From Actinopolymorpha cephalotaxi (GTDB lineage Bacteria; Actinomycetota; Actinomycetes; Propionibacteriales; Actinopolymorphaceae): DNA of 64,000 bases. Each line of letters opens with the position of its first letter. The stretch's first letter is position 1. A program made the translations under genes and the position numbers. Shown here piece by piece: positions 27,052-37,396 of the stretch. Below the pieces are notes generated by a model, which worked only from the letters and a program-made list of their open reading frames with translations, ran no database searches and was not told where the DNA came from. The stretch is taken from positions 620,001 through 684,000 of the forward strand of contig NZ_JACBZA010000001.1 of NCBI RefSeq assembly GCF_013408535.1. Reading direction: 5' to 3'.

Positions 27052-27378
27052 GTGACCTACGTCATCGCACAGCCGTGTGTGGACCTGAAGGACAGGGCGT
27101 GTGTGGACGAATGCCCCGTCGACTGCATCTACGAGGGCAAGCGCATGCTCTACATCCACCCGGACGAGTGTGTCGACTGCGGTGCGTGTGAGCCGGTCTG
27201 CCCGGTCGAGGCGATCTTCTACGAAGACGACGTGCCCGACCAGTGGAAGGACTACTACGCCGCCAACGTCGACTTCTTCGACGATCTCGGCTCGCCCGGC
27301 GGCGCCGCCAAGACCGGGGTGATCGAGAAGGATCACCCGCTCGTCGCGGCGCTGCCGCCGCAGAGCACCGAGGAGTGA
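27052..27378 (+). CDS. fdxA: Seven-iron ferredoxin (3Fe-4S/4Fe-4S)
   Basis: This 108-residue ferredoxin has the cysteine pattern of the bacterial 7Fe type: C9, C17 and C21 ([17 protein letters not shown]) and the second set [16 protein letters not shown], with a C-terminal extension ending in PLVAALPPQ. It carries low-potential electrons, commonly to cytochromes P450 or other oxidoreductases. GGAGGAA precedes the GTG start. It is followed after 62 nt by dapC, an arrangement I recall from M. tuberculosis (fdxC then Rv1178). Confidence 0.95.
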   Translation: MTYVIAQPCVDLKDRACVDECPVDCIYEGKRMLYIHPDECVDCGACEPVCPVEAIFYEDDVPDQWKDYYAANVDFFDDLGSPGGAAKTGVIEKDHPLVAALPPQSTEE

Positions 27379-27440
27379 CATCCGCGGGGGCTCCACCGGG
27401 CGCCGGTGGGGCCCCCGACGAGGCGAGCGAGAGGGGCACC

Positions 27441-28544
27441 GTGCGAAGTCCGCTCCCGGACTTTCCCTGGGATCGACTGATTCCCGACAAAGAACGCGCC
27501 GCCGCACACCAGGACGGCATCGTCGACCTTTCCGTCGGCACCCCGGTCGATCCCACCCCGGAGGTCGTCCGCGCCGCCCTGTGCGACGCCGCCGACGCTC
27601 CGGGCTATCCGCAGACCTACGGCACACCCAGGCTCCGGGAGGCCGTGGTCGGCTACCTGGAACGCCGCTTCGGCCTGTCCGGCCTCGACCCGGACGCCGT
27701 GCTCCCCACGGTGGGCTCGAAGGAGTTCGTGGCCTGGCTGCCCACGATGCTCGGCCTGGGCCCCGGAGACGTGGTGGTGGTCCCGGAGACGGCCTACCCG
27801 ACGTACGCCGTGGGTGCCCAGATCGCCGGTTGCACCGTCGTTCCGGCCGACTCGACGTTCGCGTTGGGGCCGGAGCAGGTCAAACTCGTGTGGCTCAACT
27901 CACCTTCCAACCCCACCGGGCGCATCCTGCCCGCCACCCACCTGGCCAAGGTGGTCGCCTGGGCGCGGGAGCGGAACGTGCTGGTCGTCTCCGACGAGTG
28001 CTACGCGGAGTTCGGCTGGGACGAGCAGCCGGTGTCGGTCCTCGACCCGGAGGTGTGCGGCGGCAGCCACGCCAACCTGCTGGCCGTCCACTCGCTGTCC
28101 AAGCGGTCCAACCTCGCCGGCTACCGCGCGGGCTTCGTCACCGGCGATTCGGCTTGTGTGCAAGAGCTTCTGGCCGTTCGCAAGCATGCCGGGATGATGG
28201 TGCCGGCCCCGGTCCAGGCGGCGATGATCGCGGCCCTGTCCGACGACTCCCACGTCGACGAGCAGCGGGCGAGGTACGCCGCCAGGCGCGAGGTCCTGCG
28301 GGAGGCGTTCACCGCCGCGGGGTTCGAGGTCGACCACTCCGAGGGGTCGTTGTACCTCTGGGCCACGCGTGGGGAGTCCTGCATGGACACCGTACGGTGG
28401 TGTGCGGAACTGGGCATTCTGGTCACCCCCGGTGATTTCTACGGAACGGCGGGTGTCCGGCATGTCCGGGTAGCGTTCACCGCGACTGACGAGAGGGTCA
28501 CCGCCGCGGCGAGCCGTCTGCGGGGCACGCGCGATCGCGGGTGA
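27441..28544 (+). CDS. dapC: Succinyldiaminopimelate transaminase DapC
   Basis: This 367-residue fold-type I PLP enzyme is the actinobacterial DapC, which converts N-succinyl-2-amino-6-ketopimelate to N-succinyl-DAP in lysine and peptidoglycan synthesis. The PLP lysine lies in HSLSKRSNLAGYRAGF; NSPSNPTGRIL and VSDECYAEFGW are the usual cofactor-contact motifs. GTG 27441 has GAGAGGGG upstream. The later pathway genes dapD and dapE lie 5-7 kb downstream. A terminator hairpin follows the stop. Confidence 0.92.
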   Translation: MRSPLPDFPWDRLIPDKERAAAHQDGIVDLSVGTPVDPTPEVVRAALCDAADAPGYPQTYGTPRLREAVVGYLERRFGLSGLDPDAVLPTVGSKEFVAWLPTMLGLGPGDVVVVPETAYPTYAVGAQIAGCTVVPADSTFALGPEQVKLVWLNSPSNPTGRILPATHLAKVVAWARERNVLVVSDECYAEFGWDEQPVSVLDPEVCGGSHANLLAVHSLSKRSNLAGYRAGFVTGDSACVQELLAVRKHAGMMVPAPVQAAMIAALSDDSHVDEQRARYAARREVLREAFTAAGFEVDHSEGSLYLWATRGESCMDTVRWCAELGILVTPGDFYGTAGVRHVRVAFTATDERVTAAASRLRGTRDRG

Positions 28545-28560
28545 TCCGAGGTACACCGAT

Positions 28561-28580
28561 CTCCCCGGCACCCCGGGGAG
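28561..28580 (+). terminator. Terminator hairpin after dapC
   Basis: CTCCCCGG and CCGGGGAG form a perfect 8-bp stem with a 4-nt loop, 16 nt after the dapC stop. The gltA promoter must lie in the next 200 nt. Confidence 0.7.
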
Positions 28581-28796
28581 TGACATGACATCAAAAGCGG
28601 AGGATGCCGACCACGTGAGCCGCGCCGACCGGCGACGGCTCGCGAGTCGTGGAGATGTGGGACGGGCGTCGTTCGTTGGGACGACAGTTGAGACGGGCGC
28701 CTTGCGGCAACCCGTCGGGACGGCATGGCCCGACTCCCTCCACGGCCGGTGTCGTCCCGAGCCGGGCCGAAACAGGGCAGGACGGAGGACACGAGC

Positions 28797-30086
<1,290 letters not shown>

Positions 30087-30095
30087 ACGAGTCGG

Positions 30096-30110
30096 ACCAC
30101 CCAGTGGTCA
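30096..30110. terminator. Short hairpin between gltA and prsW
   Basis: GACCAC-CCA-GTGGTC forms a 6-bp stem 9 nt after the gltA stop, between convergent genes. Confidence 0.4.
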
Positions 30111-30131
30111 CGACCAGCGACTGAGCCACGG

Positions 30132-31310
30132 TCAGGCGTCGGTCCGGTCCGGAGTCCGTTCCTCGGGCGACGGCGGGACCGGCGCCTGCGTGGTCGTGGG
30201 GGTGCTCGGACCGCCCGCACGGAGGGCCTGGTCCGGGGTCACGGTCACCGGCGCGGGTCCGGCGGGGCGGCGGCGCAGGATGCCCAGCCAGAGCACGCCG
30301 AGCGCCACGAGCAGGACGAACCCGACCGCGCAGGTCACGGCGTACAGCTGGATCTGAATCGCCGTCGGCCGGGGGATGACGCCCAGCGACAGCAACCGCG
30401 GCTCCCAGGCCGTCCCGGTGATGAGCAGGGTGAAGACGATCGCCACGCTCCGCAGGGAGTCCCACAGCGCGTGCAGCAGGCCCACGCCGAGCAGCGTGAA
30501 GAGGATGCCGGTGGTCGGCCGCAGCCGACCACCGCGGGTGGCGGCGAAGATCGTCCCACCCAGCAGGGCGGTCCACAGCGCCTGGCCGACGGGACCGATC
30601 GGGCCGCGGAGCAGTTCGGTCTCCACCACGGTCCGCAGGGAGAGCCCGCTCACGTTCAGCAGCGCCTGCAGGCCGTAGCCGGCCGTCTCGCAGGCGCCGA
30701 AGCCGAACCCCACGACGGCGCCGAGCACCAGGCCCGACCTCATCGTTCGCGTGGGCAGTGCACGGGCGAGGTACAGCAGCACCAGGGCCTTGACGATCTC
30801 CTCGCCGAGCGCCACCCCGACGTACGCGAAGGTGCTCGGCGCCCGGAAGTACCCGGCCAGCAGCGACGCGCAGAGCAGGCCGAGCACCCCGCTGACGAGG
30901 TACGCCCGGACCAGCAGCGAGAGGTCGAGATCCGGCACGGGCCGGCGTTCGTGCACCCATCGGGCGTAGGCGAGCGGCCCGAGGAACGCGCCCAGCAGAA
31001 CCACGACGGGCAGCATCGGCGTGTCCCCGCCGGACAGGGTGACCAGGGCGGCGACCAGCCACAGGGCCAGCCCGGCCAGCAGGAACCGACCCCAGGCGTA
31101 CGACATCAGCCCGCGGCGCTGGCCCGGGGGCCGGCCGGGCAGTGCGGGCATCGCTGTGGGCGCTGTGGGTGCGGTGGGCGCGGTCGCGCTGGGCGCTGTG
31201 GGCGCGGTCGCGGTGGGCGCGGTGGTGTCGGTGGTGCCGGCGGGCTCGTCGGTACCGGATGGCTCGTCCGGCCCGGCCTGGCGCGGGGCCTGCCCGGTGA
31301 CGTCGCTCAT
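30132..31310 (-). CDS. PrsW-family intramembrane metalloprotease
   Basis: This 392-residue protein has about eight to nine hydrophobic helices. The PrsW signature is present: GEEIVKAL (two adjacent glutamates), FGACETAGYG and LLHALWDSL, the presumed metal ligands and active site. In Bacillus, PrsW makes the site-1 cut in the anti-sigma factor RsiW; in actinomycetes targets are unknown. The N-terminal 60 residues are a low-complexity Thr/Ala/Pro tract with TAPTA repeats. GGAGAAG precedes ATG 31310. It could act on the anti-sigma factor of the sigE cluster, but nothing here shows that. Confidence 0.9.
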   Translation of the reverse strand: MSDVTGQAPRQAGPDEPSGTDEPAGTTDTTAPTATAPTAPSATAPTAPTAPTAMPALPGRPPGQRRGLMSYAWGRFLLAGLALWLVAALVTLSGGDTPMLPVVVLLGAFLGPLAYARWVHERRPVPDLDLSLLVRAYLVSGVLGLLCASLLAGYFRAPSTFAYVGVALGEEIVKALVLLYLARALPTRTMRSGLVLGAVVGFGFGACETAGYGLQALLNVSGLSLRTVVETELLRGPIGPVGQALWTALLGGTIFAATRGGRLRPTTGILFTLLGVGLLHALWDSLRSVAIVFTLLITGTAWEPRLLSLGVIPRPTAIQIQLYAVTCAVGFVLLVALGVLWLGILRRRPAGPAPVTVTPDQALRAGGPSTPTTTQAPVPPSPEERTPDRTDA

Positions 31311-31478
31311 GGTGAGGTCTTCTCCACCGTGCCCGTCGTCTATGCCTCCCGCGGCGCCGGCGCGGGCGCAGTCCACGCCCCCCCGCGCGAGTCCGGCCGA
31401 AGTGCCGGGAGTGCGGACTTCGGGCCAGCTGGGTACGACGCTGTCAGGGCTGTCAGGTTCATCCGGAGGAGGCGACCG

Positions 31479-32174
31479 ATGTCCGGCAACCCGGGCAATC
31501 CCGGCACCGACGTCGTGGAGGAGGGTCCGCGGCCCCGGCGGGCCGGACGGGCCGATTCCGGCTCCGGCTCCGGCTCGGATTCCGGCTCCGCGACCCGGGC
31601 GCAGCCGCTCCGGAGGGCGCCCCGCCCCGGCGTGGAGACCTGGGCGCACCTGGCCGCGCTCGGCGGGTGGACGCTGGTGTTCGGTCTGCTGGTGCTGGCC
31701 TGGCCGCGGCTCCCGGTGGTGGAGTTCCAGACGCTCGTCGGCGGCTGGTTCTTCGCCGTGGGCACCACCCGGCTGGCCACGACCATGCTGGTGGCCGGGC
31801 GGGCCCGCCTGTCGGGTGAGTCGGTGTACTCCGCCCTGCTCGGCGTACTCCTCGTCGCGTCCTCGGCCCTGTGCCTGCGCGGCCTGGTGACCACCGTGGT
31901 CCTGCTCGTGGTCCTGGTCGCGCTGCACTGGCTGCTGAGCGGGTTCGGCGAGCTGATGGCGGCGCTGGCCGGGCGGCCCGGCGGGCGCGGCTGGCAGTTC
32001 GTCGCCGGGCTGGTCGCGGTGGGCGTGGGGGTGGCGTTCCTGCTGCTGCCCGACCTGTCGCTGTCGACCGTGGTGCCGATGACCGCGGTGAGCTCGCTCG
32101 GGGCGGCCGGGGTGCAGATCGTGGCGGCGTTCGCGATGCGGCCGGTCCCGGCTCCGGTGTCTGCCCCGATGTAG
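31479..32174 (+). CDS. DUF308/HdeD-like membrane protein
   Basis: This 231-residue protein has a Ser/Gly-rich N-terminal tail of about 40 residues and then six hydrophobic helices in the pattern of DUF308 (HdeD-like) proteins, for example LVFGLLVLAWPRLPVVEFQTL and GWQFVAGLVAVGVGVAFLLLP. HdeD in E. coli is linked to acid resistance, but the actinomycete proteins are uncharacterised. GGAGGAGG lies just upstream of ATG 31479. It is divergent from prsW, separated by 168 nt. Confidence 0.8.
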   Translation: MSGNPGNPGTDVVEEGPRPRRAGRADSGSGSGSDSGSATRAQPLRRAPRPGVETWAHLAALGGWTLVFGLLVLAWPRLPVVEFQTLVGGWFFAVGTTRLATTMLVAGRARLSGESVYSALLGVLLVASSALCLRGLVTTVVLLVVLVALHWLLSGFGELMAALAGRPGGRGWQFVAGLVAVGVGVAFLLLPDLSLSTVVPMTAVSSLGAAGVQIVAAFAMRPVPAPVSAPM

Positions 32175-32183
32175 GCCCCGGTG

Positions 32184-33101
32184 TCAGCGCGGTGACCCCA
32201 CGACGATGCGGACCCGGGTGGGTGCGGCCGCCCGGTCGGTGCGCCACCCGTCCTTGGACCGGTCCGTCGTCCACGTGCGGCCGGCGTAGGAGACCGACGC
32301 GATCCCGAACTGCTTGGCGTACGCGACCGACCACTGTGCGACCGACCAGCCGAACCTGCCCTCGCCGGTGCGTACGGGTACGTCGAGGACCAGCGCGGCG
32401 GTGTTGCCGGCCGACAGGCCGTCGTTGCCGCCCTGGCCGACGGTCGCGCCGGTGACCCGCCCCCGCTCGCTGCCGTAGGCCTTGGCGAGCTCCGCGGACA
32501 GGTCGGCGGTGGTGGTCGGGCCGGGTCGCTGGGCCGGTGTGAACTCACACGAGAAGGCCGCCGGTGTCTGCCCGGTCAGGGCCGAGGCCAGCGCGCGGGC
32601 GTTGCCCTCGTGCTGGGCGTACGCGCCGCCGTCGGCCGACAGCTGGACGCGTTGCGCCGCCGCCGCGATGTCCATGGCGGTGTAGCCGGGCACCCTGGCC
32701 AGCGCGGTGTAGAACCGGCCGGTGGCGTAGTAGGGGTCCTGGATCTGTTCGACCGTGCCCCAGCCCTGGCTCGGCCGCTGCTGGAACAGGCCCACCGAGT
32801 CCAGGTGGCCGTAGTCGATGTTGCGCAGGCCGGACTCCTGGTAGGCGGTGGCCAGCGCGATGCTCGCCGCCCGCGGCGGCAGGCCACGGCGTACCGACAC
32901 CGCGGAGATCAGCGCGGCGTTCTGGGACTCCTCCAGCGGGAGCTCGGTCCGGATGCCGTTGGCGGTGACGTGGCAGGCCTCCACCAACGGCTGCCGGAAG
33001 AGGAACTCCGAGGCCAGCATCGCGCCGGCGACGACCAGCCCACAGGCGATCGCCAGGATGGCGGCGATCCTGGCGACCCGCTTCCCCCCGGACGCGGTCA
33101 T
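32184..33101 (-). CDS. Membrane-anchored lysozyme-like protein
   Basis: This 305-residue protein has an N-terminal signal anchor (IAAILAIACGLVVAGAMLAS) and a lysozyme/transglycosylase-like region: ALATAYQESGLRNIDYGHLDSVGLFQQRPSQGWGT, where the glutamate of YQESG would be catalytic. It is probably exported and could act on peptidoglycan. Its ATG overlaps the dapD stop (TGATG), so it is translated together with dapD. Homologues are sometimes labelled heavy-metal transporters, which the sequence does not support. Confidence 0.75.
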   Translation of the reverse strand: MTASGGKRVARIAAILAIACGLVVAGAMLASEFLFRQPLVEACHVTANGIRTELPLEESQNAALISAVSVRRGLPPRAASIALATAYQESGLRNIDYGHLDSVGLFQQRPSQGWGTVEQIQDPYYATGRFYTALARVPGYTAMDIAAAAQRVQLSADGGAYAQHEGNARALASALTGQTPAAFSCEFTPAQRPGPTTTADLSAELAKAYGSERGRVTGATVGQGGNDGLSAGNTAALVLDVPVRTGEGRFGWSVAQWSVAYAKQFGIASVSYAGRTWTTDRSKDGWRTDRAAAPTRVRIVVGSPR

Positions 33102-34042
33102 CAGCCGTTGGAGTGCAACGCGGCGTTGAGCTCGACCCCTCCGGTCCTGCGAGGGAGGGCCTCGAGCGCTCCGGAGAGGCTGTTGCGCCAGAAGAGCAGG
33201 CCCGGAGTGCCGGACAGCTCCCGCGCCTTGACGATCTCGCCGTCGGGCATCTTCACCTTGGAGTTGGTGGTGACGTAGCAGCCGGCCTCGACCACGCAGT
33301 CGTCACCGAGGGAGATGGCGACGCCGGCGTTCGCGCCCAGCAGGCACCGCTTGCCGATGGAGACGACCTCGGTGCCGCCACCGGACAGCGTGCCCATGAC
33401 GGACGCGCCGCCGCCGATGTCGGAGCCGTCCTCCACCACCACGCCCGCGGAGATGCGGCCCTCGACCATGGAGGCGCCGAGGGTGCCGGCGTTGTAGTTG
33501 ACGAAGCCCTCGTGCATCACCGTGGTGCCCTCGGCCAGGTGGGCGCCCAGGCGCACCCGGTCGGCGTCGGCGATGCGTACTCCCGCCGGCAGCACGTAGT
33601 CGACCATCCGGGGGAACTTGTCCACGCCGTACACCGTGACCGCGCGCCCGCCGGCCCGCAGCCGCAGCCGGGTCTGCTCGAAGTCGTCCACCGCGCAGGG
33701 GCCGGCGCTGGTCCACACCACGTTGGCCAGTACGCCGAAGATGCCGTCCAGGTTGGCCTCGCGCGGGCGGACCAGCCGGTGGGACAGCAGGTGCAGCCGG
33801 AGGTAGGCGTCGGCCGCGTCGGCGGGAGGTGAGTCGAGGTCGGCGAGCACGGTGTGGACGACGGTCGTGCGGACGCGCCGCGCGTCGTCCTCGCCCTCCA
33901 GCGCCACGAGCTCGGACGGTGGCCGCTCGTCGCCCGACCCGGGCGCGCCCAGGGCGGGCGCGGGATACCAGGTGTCGAGGACCTTGCCGTCGTGGGTCGT
34001 CGTCGCTAGTCCGAAGCCCCAGGCACCAGGTGTGTCAGTCAT
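33101..34042 (-). CDS. dapD: Tetrahydrodipicolinate N-succinyltransferase DapD
   Basis: DapD succinylates tetrahydrodipicolinate in the DAP/lysine pathway. The 313-residue protein has the left-handed beta-helix hexapeptide repeats ([20 protein letters not shown], then [14 protein letters not shown] and [21 protein letters not shown]). The N-terminal domain [20 protein letters not shown] is of the actinobacterial type. The frame extends upstream, but ATG 34042 is preceded on its strand by CAGGCT with a 6-nt gap, consistent with a leaderless mRNA. It is divergent from dapE, with 148 nt between. Confidence 0.95.
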   Translation of the reverse strand: MTDTPGAWGFGLATTTHDGKVLDTWYPAPALGAPGSGDERPPSELVALEGEDDARRVRTTVVHTVLADLDSPPADAADAYLRLHLLSHRLVRPREANLDGIFGVLANVVWTSAGPCAVDDFEQTRLRLRAGGRAVTVYGVDKFPRMVDYVLPAGVRIADADRVRLGAHLAEGTTVMHEGFVNYNAGTLGASMVEGRISAGVVVEDGSDIGGGASVMGTLSGGGTEVVSIGKRCLLGANAGVAISLGDDCVVEAGCYVTTNSKVKMPDGEIVKARELSGTPGLLFWRNSLSGALEALPRRTGGVELNAALHSNG

Positions 34043-34048
34043 GTGGTC

Positions 34049-34054
34049 AGCCTG
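34049..34054 (-). promoter_or_regulatory. -10 element of dapD, leaderless
   Basis: CAGGCT on the minus strand lies 6 nt before the dapD ATG. Confidence 0.35.
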
Positions 34055-34119
34055 CCAGAGCCGGGCAAGCGGACGAGCCCGGGTCCGACAAGTGCCGGAC
34101 GGCTGGATTCGGGCACTTT

Positions 34120-34131
34120 CGTCGTACGACG
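34120..34131. promoter_or_regulatory. Palindrome between dapD and dapE
   Basis: CGTCGTACGACG is a perfect 12-bp palindrome in the 148-nt divergent region and could serve both lysine genes. Palindromes of this size can occur by chance in GC-rich DNA. Confidence 0.3.
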
Positions 34132-34190
34132 GCACCAGTTGCACGCCACCTCGCCGGACGGCGGGCGCCACTCCTGGCAGACTGCGGGCC

Positions 34191-35252
34191 ATGCCGAGTC
34201 TGGATCTCCACACCGACGTCGTGAGCCTCACCCGCGCCCTGGTCGACGTCGAGTCCGTGAGCGGGAACGAACGCGCACTGGCCGACGCGGTGGAGGCGGC
34301 GCTGTCCGGTCTGTCCCACCTGGAGACGCGGCGGTTCGGCAACACCGTGGTAGCCCGGACGGAGCTGTCCCGGCCCGAGCGCGTCGTCGTCGCCGGCCAC
34401 CTGGACACCGTTCCGGAGGCGGGCAACCTCCCGTCCCGGCTGGTCGAGGACCGTGTGTACGGCCTCGGCGCCTGCGACATGAAGGGCGGCGTCGCGGTGG
34501 CGCTGCGACTGGCCGCCACGCTCACCGAGCCGGTTCGTGACGTGACGTACGTCTTCTACGACTGCGAGGAGATCGAGGCGGAGAAGAACGGCCTCGGCCG
34601 GCTGGCGCACACCTCGCCGGAGGTGCTGGCCGCCGACTTCGCCGTCCTGATGGAGCCCTCCAGCGCCCAGGTGGAGGGTGGCTGCCAGGGCACGCTGCGG
34701 GCCGAGATCCTGCTGCGGGGCACCCGGTCGCACAGTGCCCGGGCGTGGATGGGCGCCAACGCCATCCACGCGGCCGCGCCGGTGCTGACCCGGCTGGCCG
34801 AGTACAAACCGCGCCAGGTCCCGGTCGACGGCCTCGTCTACCGCGAGGGGCTGAACGCCGTGGGGATCGCCGGTGGCGTCGCCGGCAACGTGATCCCGGA
34901 CGAGTGCCGGGTCACCGTCAACTACCGCTTCGCGCCGGACCGTTCCGAGGCGGAGGCGTTCGCCCACGTGCAGGAGACGTTCGCGGGGTACGTCGTCGAG
35001 CTGCGCGACTCCGCCCCGGCGGCGGCGCCCGGGCTGGACCGCCCGGCGGCCGCCGCCTTCATCGAGGCGCTGGGGGTCCAGCCGCACCCGAAGTTCGGCT
35101 GGACCGACGTGGCGAGGTTCGCCGAGCTGGGCGTGCCCGCCGTCAACTACGGGCCGGGGGAGTCCGCGCTCGCGCACACCCGCGACGAGTACGTCCGGGT
35201 CGCCGAACTCCACTCGTGCGAGGACCGCATGGGAGCCTGGCTTCGGGGCTGA
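34191..35252 (+). CDS. dapE: Succinyl-diaminopimelate desuccinylase DapE
   Basis: DapE is a di-zinc M20 peptidase-family enzyme that releases LL-DAP and succinate. Metal and active-site motifs are [30 protein letters not shown] (glutamate base and ligand), and [15 protein letters not shown]; a histidine ligand lies near the end. The 353-residue length is normal. ATG 34191 begins the conserved region and CAGACT (34178-34183) lies 7 nt upstream, so this gene may also be leaderless. Confidence 0.94.
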   Translation: MPSLDLHTDVVSLTRALVDVESVSGNERALADAVEAALSGLSHLETRRFGNTVVARTELSRPERVVVAGHLDTVPEAGNLPSRLVEDRVYGLGACDMKGGVAVALRLAATLTEPVRDVTYVFYDCEEIEAEKNGLGRLAHTSPEVLAADFAVLMEPSSAQVEGGCQGTLRAEILLRGTRSHSARAWMGANAIHAAAPVLTRLAEYKPRQVPVDGLVYREGLNAVGIAGGVAGNVIPDECRVTVNYRFAPDRSEAEAFAHVQETFAGYVVELRDSAPAAAPGLDRPAAAAFIEALGVQPHPKFGWTDVARFAELGVPAVNYGPGESALAHTRDEYVRVAELHSCEDRMGAWLRG

Positions 35253-35289
35253 TTACCCGATGGTTCACCCGGCTGTCGGCAGCGCCGGT

Positions 35290-35295
35290 TACCCT
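35290..35295 (+). promoter_or_regulatory. -10 element of LOG-family gene, leaderless
   Basis: TACCCT ends 8 nt before the ATG at 35304. Confidence 0.4.
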
Positions 35296-35303
35296 TCGGT
35301 CCC

Positions 35304-36314
35304 ATGTGGCCAGATCAGGACGACCCGTCCACCTCCGCGGCATCGGTCCGTACACCTGACGCATCGGTCCGTACGCCGGACACGACGGCGCCGGCCCAGC
35401 CCGCACCGGCCCCGGAGAGACGGCCCCCGGAGAAGCAGCGTGGCCGGGTCGTCACGCGGCGTACCCAGGTGGAGTCCAGCACCACCGACCAGCGGCTGCT
35501 GGACACCCGCGGCCCCTCCGACTGGGTGCACACCGACCCCTGGCGGGTGCTGCGGATCCAGTCGGAGTTCGTCGAGGGCTTCGGCATGCTGGCCGAGCTC
35601 GGGTCGGCGATCAGCGTCTTCGGCAGCGCCCGCACCCGACCCGAGGACCCGATGTACGCGATGGCCGAGCGGGTGGGCCGCGGCCTCGCCGACGCCGGCT
35701 ACGCCGTCATCACCGGCGGTGGGCCGGGAGTGATGGAGGCCGCCAACAAGGGCGCCAGCCAGGCCGGCGGGGTCTCGGTCGGCCTGGGCATCGAGCTGCC
35801 GTTCGAGCAGGGCATGAACCCCTGGGTCGACGTCGGCATCAACTTCCGCTACTTCTTCGTCCGCAAGACGATGTTCGTGAAGTACGCCCAGGGTTTCGTG
35901 GTGCTGCCCGGCGGGTTCGGCACCTTCGACGAGCTGTTCGAGGCGCTCACGCTCATCCAGACGCGCAAGGTCACGTCGTTCCCGCTGGTGCTGATCGGCA
36001 CGTCCTACTGGTCGGGCCTGCTGAGCTGGCTGCGCGACACCGTGCTCGCCGACGGCAAGATCAAGCCGGCCGACCTGGAGATGCTGCACCTCACCGACGA
36101 CGCCGACGAGGCCGTCGAGTTCGTCCTCCAGGCCTCGCGCAGGCCGGCCGCGGACACCGGGAACGGCAGCGCCGAGGGAGACGCCGTCGCCGTCGGCAAC
36201 GGCGGTACGGGCAGCACGGACGGCAACGGCAGCGCCGGTGGAAACGGTGGGACAGCCGGGAACGGCGGGCCTGCCGGGAACGGCGGGAACGGCGCGCAGG
36301 TCCCGCCCGACTGA
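35304..36314 (+). CDS. LOG-family protein (TIGR00730), putative cytokinin-type riboside phosphoribohydrolase
   Basis: The Rossmann core has ISVFGSARTRPEDPMY, ITGGGPGVMEAANKGA and the catalytic PGGFGTFDELFEALT motif of the LOG family, whose members release bases from nucleoside 5'-monophosphates such as cytokinin ribotides. The core spans about residues 80-285. A 50-residue Gly/Asn-rich tail (NGGTGSTDGNGSAGGNGG and on) is unusual and probably disordered. From memory, M. tuberculosis has the homologue Rv1205 near folP2, the same neighbourhood as here. Confidence 0.9.
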   Translation: MWPDQDDPSTSAASVRTPDASVRTPDTTAPAQPAPAPERRPPEKQRGRVVTRRTQVESSTTDQRLLDTRGPSDWVHTDPWRVLRIQSEFVEGFGMLAELGSAISVFGSARTRPEDPMYAMAERVGRGLADAGYAVITGGGPGVMEAANKGASQAGGVSVGLGIELPFEQGMNPWVDVGINFRYFFVRKTMFVKYAQGFVVLPGGFGTFDELFEALTLIQTRKVTSFPLVLIGTSYWSGLLSWLRDTVLADGKIKPADLEMLHLTDDADEAVEFVLQASRRPAADTGNGSAEGDAVAVGNGGTGSTDGNGSAGGNGGTAGNGGPAGNGGNGAQVPPD

Positions 36315-36345
36315 CCCGTGCGAGGGTCGCCCGGCGCCCGGGTCG

Positions 36346-37206
36346 TCAGGCCAGCCCGCGGCGTGGACGCGCGGGCGGGCGGGCGCCGCGGATCGAGGCC
36401 ACCATGTCCAGCACCTGCCGGGTCTCGCGTACGTCATGGGCACGGAAGACTCGCGCGCCCTGCCACGCCGAGACGGCGGTGGCGGCCAGCGTTCCGGGCA
36501 GCCGCTCGCCGACGGGCAGGTCCAGCGTCTCCCCGACGAAGTCCTTGCGGGACAGCGCGACCAGGACGGGCCAGCCGGTGGCCACGAGCTCGTCCAGCCG
36601 GCGGGTGACCTCGAGGGAGTGCCAGGTGTTCTTGCCGAAGTCGTGGGTCGGGTCGACCAGGATCCCGTCCCGGCGCACCCCCGCCGCGACCGCCCGCTCG
36701 GCGAGCTCGGTCACCCTGGCCACCACGTCGGCGACCACGTCGGCGTAGGCCACCCGGTGCGGGTCCGTACGCGGGGGCAGGCCGCCGGTGTGCGAGCAGA
36801 CCAGCCCGGTGCCGAACTCCGCGGCCACCTCCGGCAGGCCCGGATCGGCGCCGGACCAGGTGTCGTTGATCAGGTCCGCCCCGGCGGCGCACAGCTCCCG
36901 GGCGACCGGTGCGCGCCAGGTGTCCACGCTGATCACCAGGTCGGGGTGGCGTGCCCGGACCTCGGCGACGAAGGGCGCGGTCCGGGCGAGTTCCTCGGCC
37001 ACCCCGACCTCCGCGCCGTGCCCGGCCTTGACCCCGCCGATGTCGACGATGTCGGCGCCGTAGGCGACCACGGCCGCCACCCGGTCCAGGGCCGCGTCCT
37101 CGGCGAACGTCGCACCCGCGTCGAAGAACGAGTCCGGCGTACGGTTCACGATCGCCATCACGGCGTACTCCCCGGCGCCGAACTCCCGCCCGCCCAGCCG
37201 CAACAT
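36346..37206 (-). CDS. FolP2-like dihydropteroate synthase paralogue
   Basis: This 286-residue TIM-barrel protein is related to dihydropteroate synthase, but key motifs differ. Strand 1 reads AIVNRTPDSFFDAG where true enzymes have VNVTPDSFSDGG, and the loop after ADIVDIGG is VKAGHGAEV instead of ESTRPG, which holds the pABA site. Pterin-site residues such as ISVDTWRAPVA, INDTW, DPTHDFGKN and LVALSRKDF are kept. These are FolP2 features; M. leprae FolP2 is reported to lack synthase activity. GGAGGTG precedes ATG 37206. It lies between a LOG gene and tag, as in M. tuberculosis. Confidence 0.85.
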   Translation of the reverse strand: MLRLGGREFGAGEYAVMAIVNRTPDSFFDAGATFAEDAALDRVAAVVAYGADIVDIGGVKAGHGAEVGVAEELARTAPFVAEVRARHPDLVISVDTWRAPVARELCAAGADLINDTWSGADPGLPEVAAEFGTGLVCSHTGGLPPRTDPHRVAYADVVADVVARVTELAERAVAAGVRRDGILVDPTHDFGKNTWHSLEVTRRLDELVATGWPVLVALSRKDFVGETLDLPVGERLPGTLAATAVSAWQGARVFRAHDVRETRQVLDMVASIRGARPPARPRRGLA

Positions 37207-37396
37207 CCGCACCTCCGTGACCGGCGTGGCCACCGGTCTGCCCAGCGTTGCCCGGGTCCGGGCGTCCGCGTGCTCCCAGCCTGGCAGGCCCCGGCAGGGC
37301 GCCGGCAGGCGAGGGCGCGCGGGCGGGGCGGCCGCGGCGGCGCGGCGGCGTCCCCTACCCGCCTGCCCGGGGGTGGCGCATGGCACGATCGGGCGC

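Noticed and set aside
30132-32548. Long frames around the PrsW and DUF308 genes
   Set aside because: They run antisense to or out of frame with these two membrane-protein genes and are explained by high GC in the third codon position.
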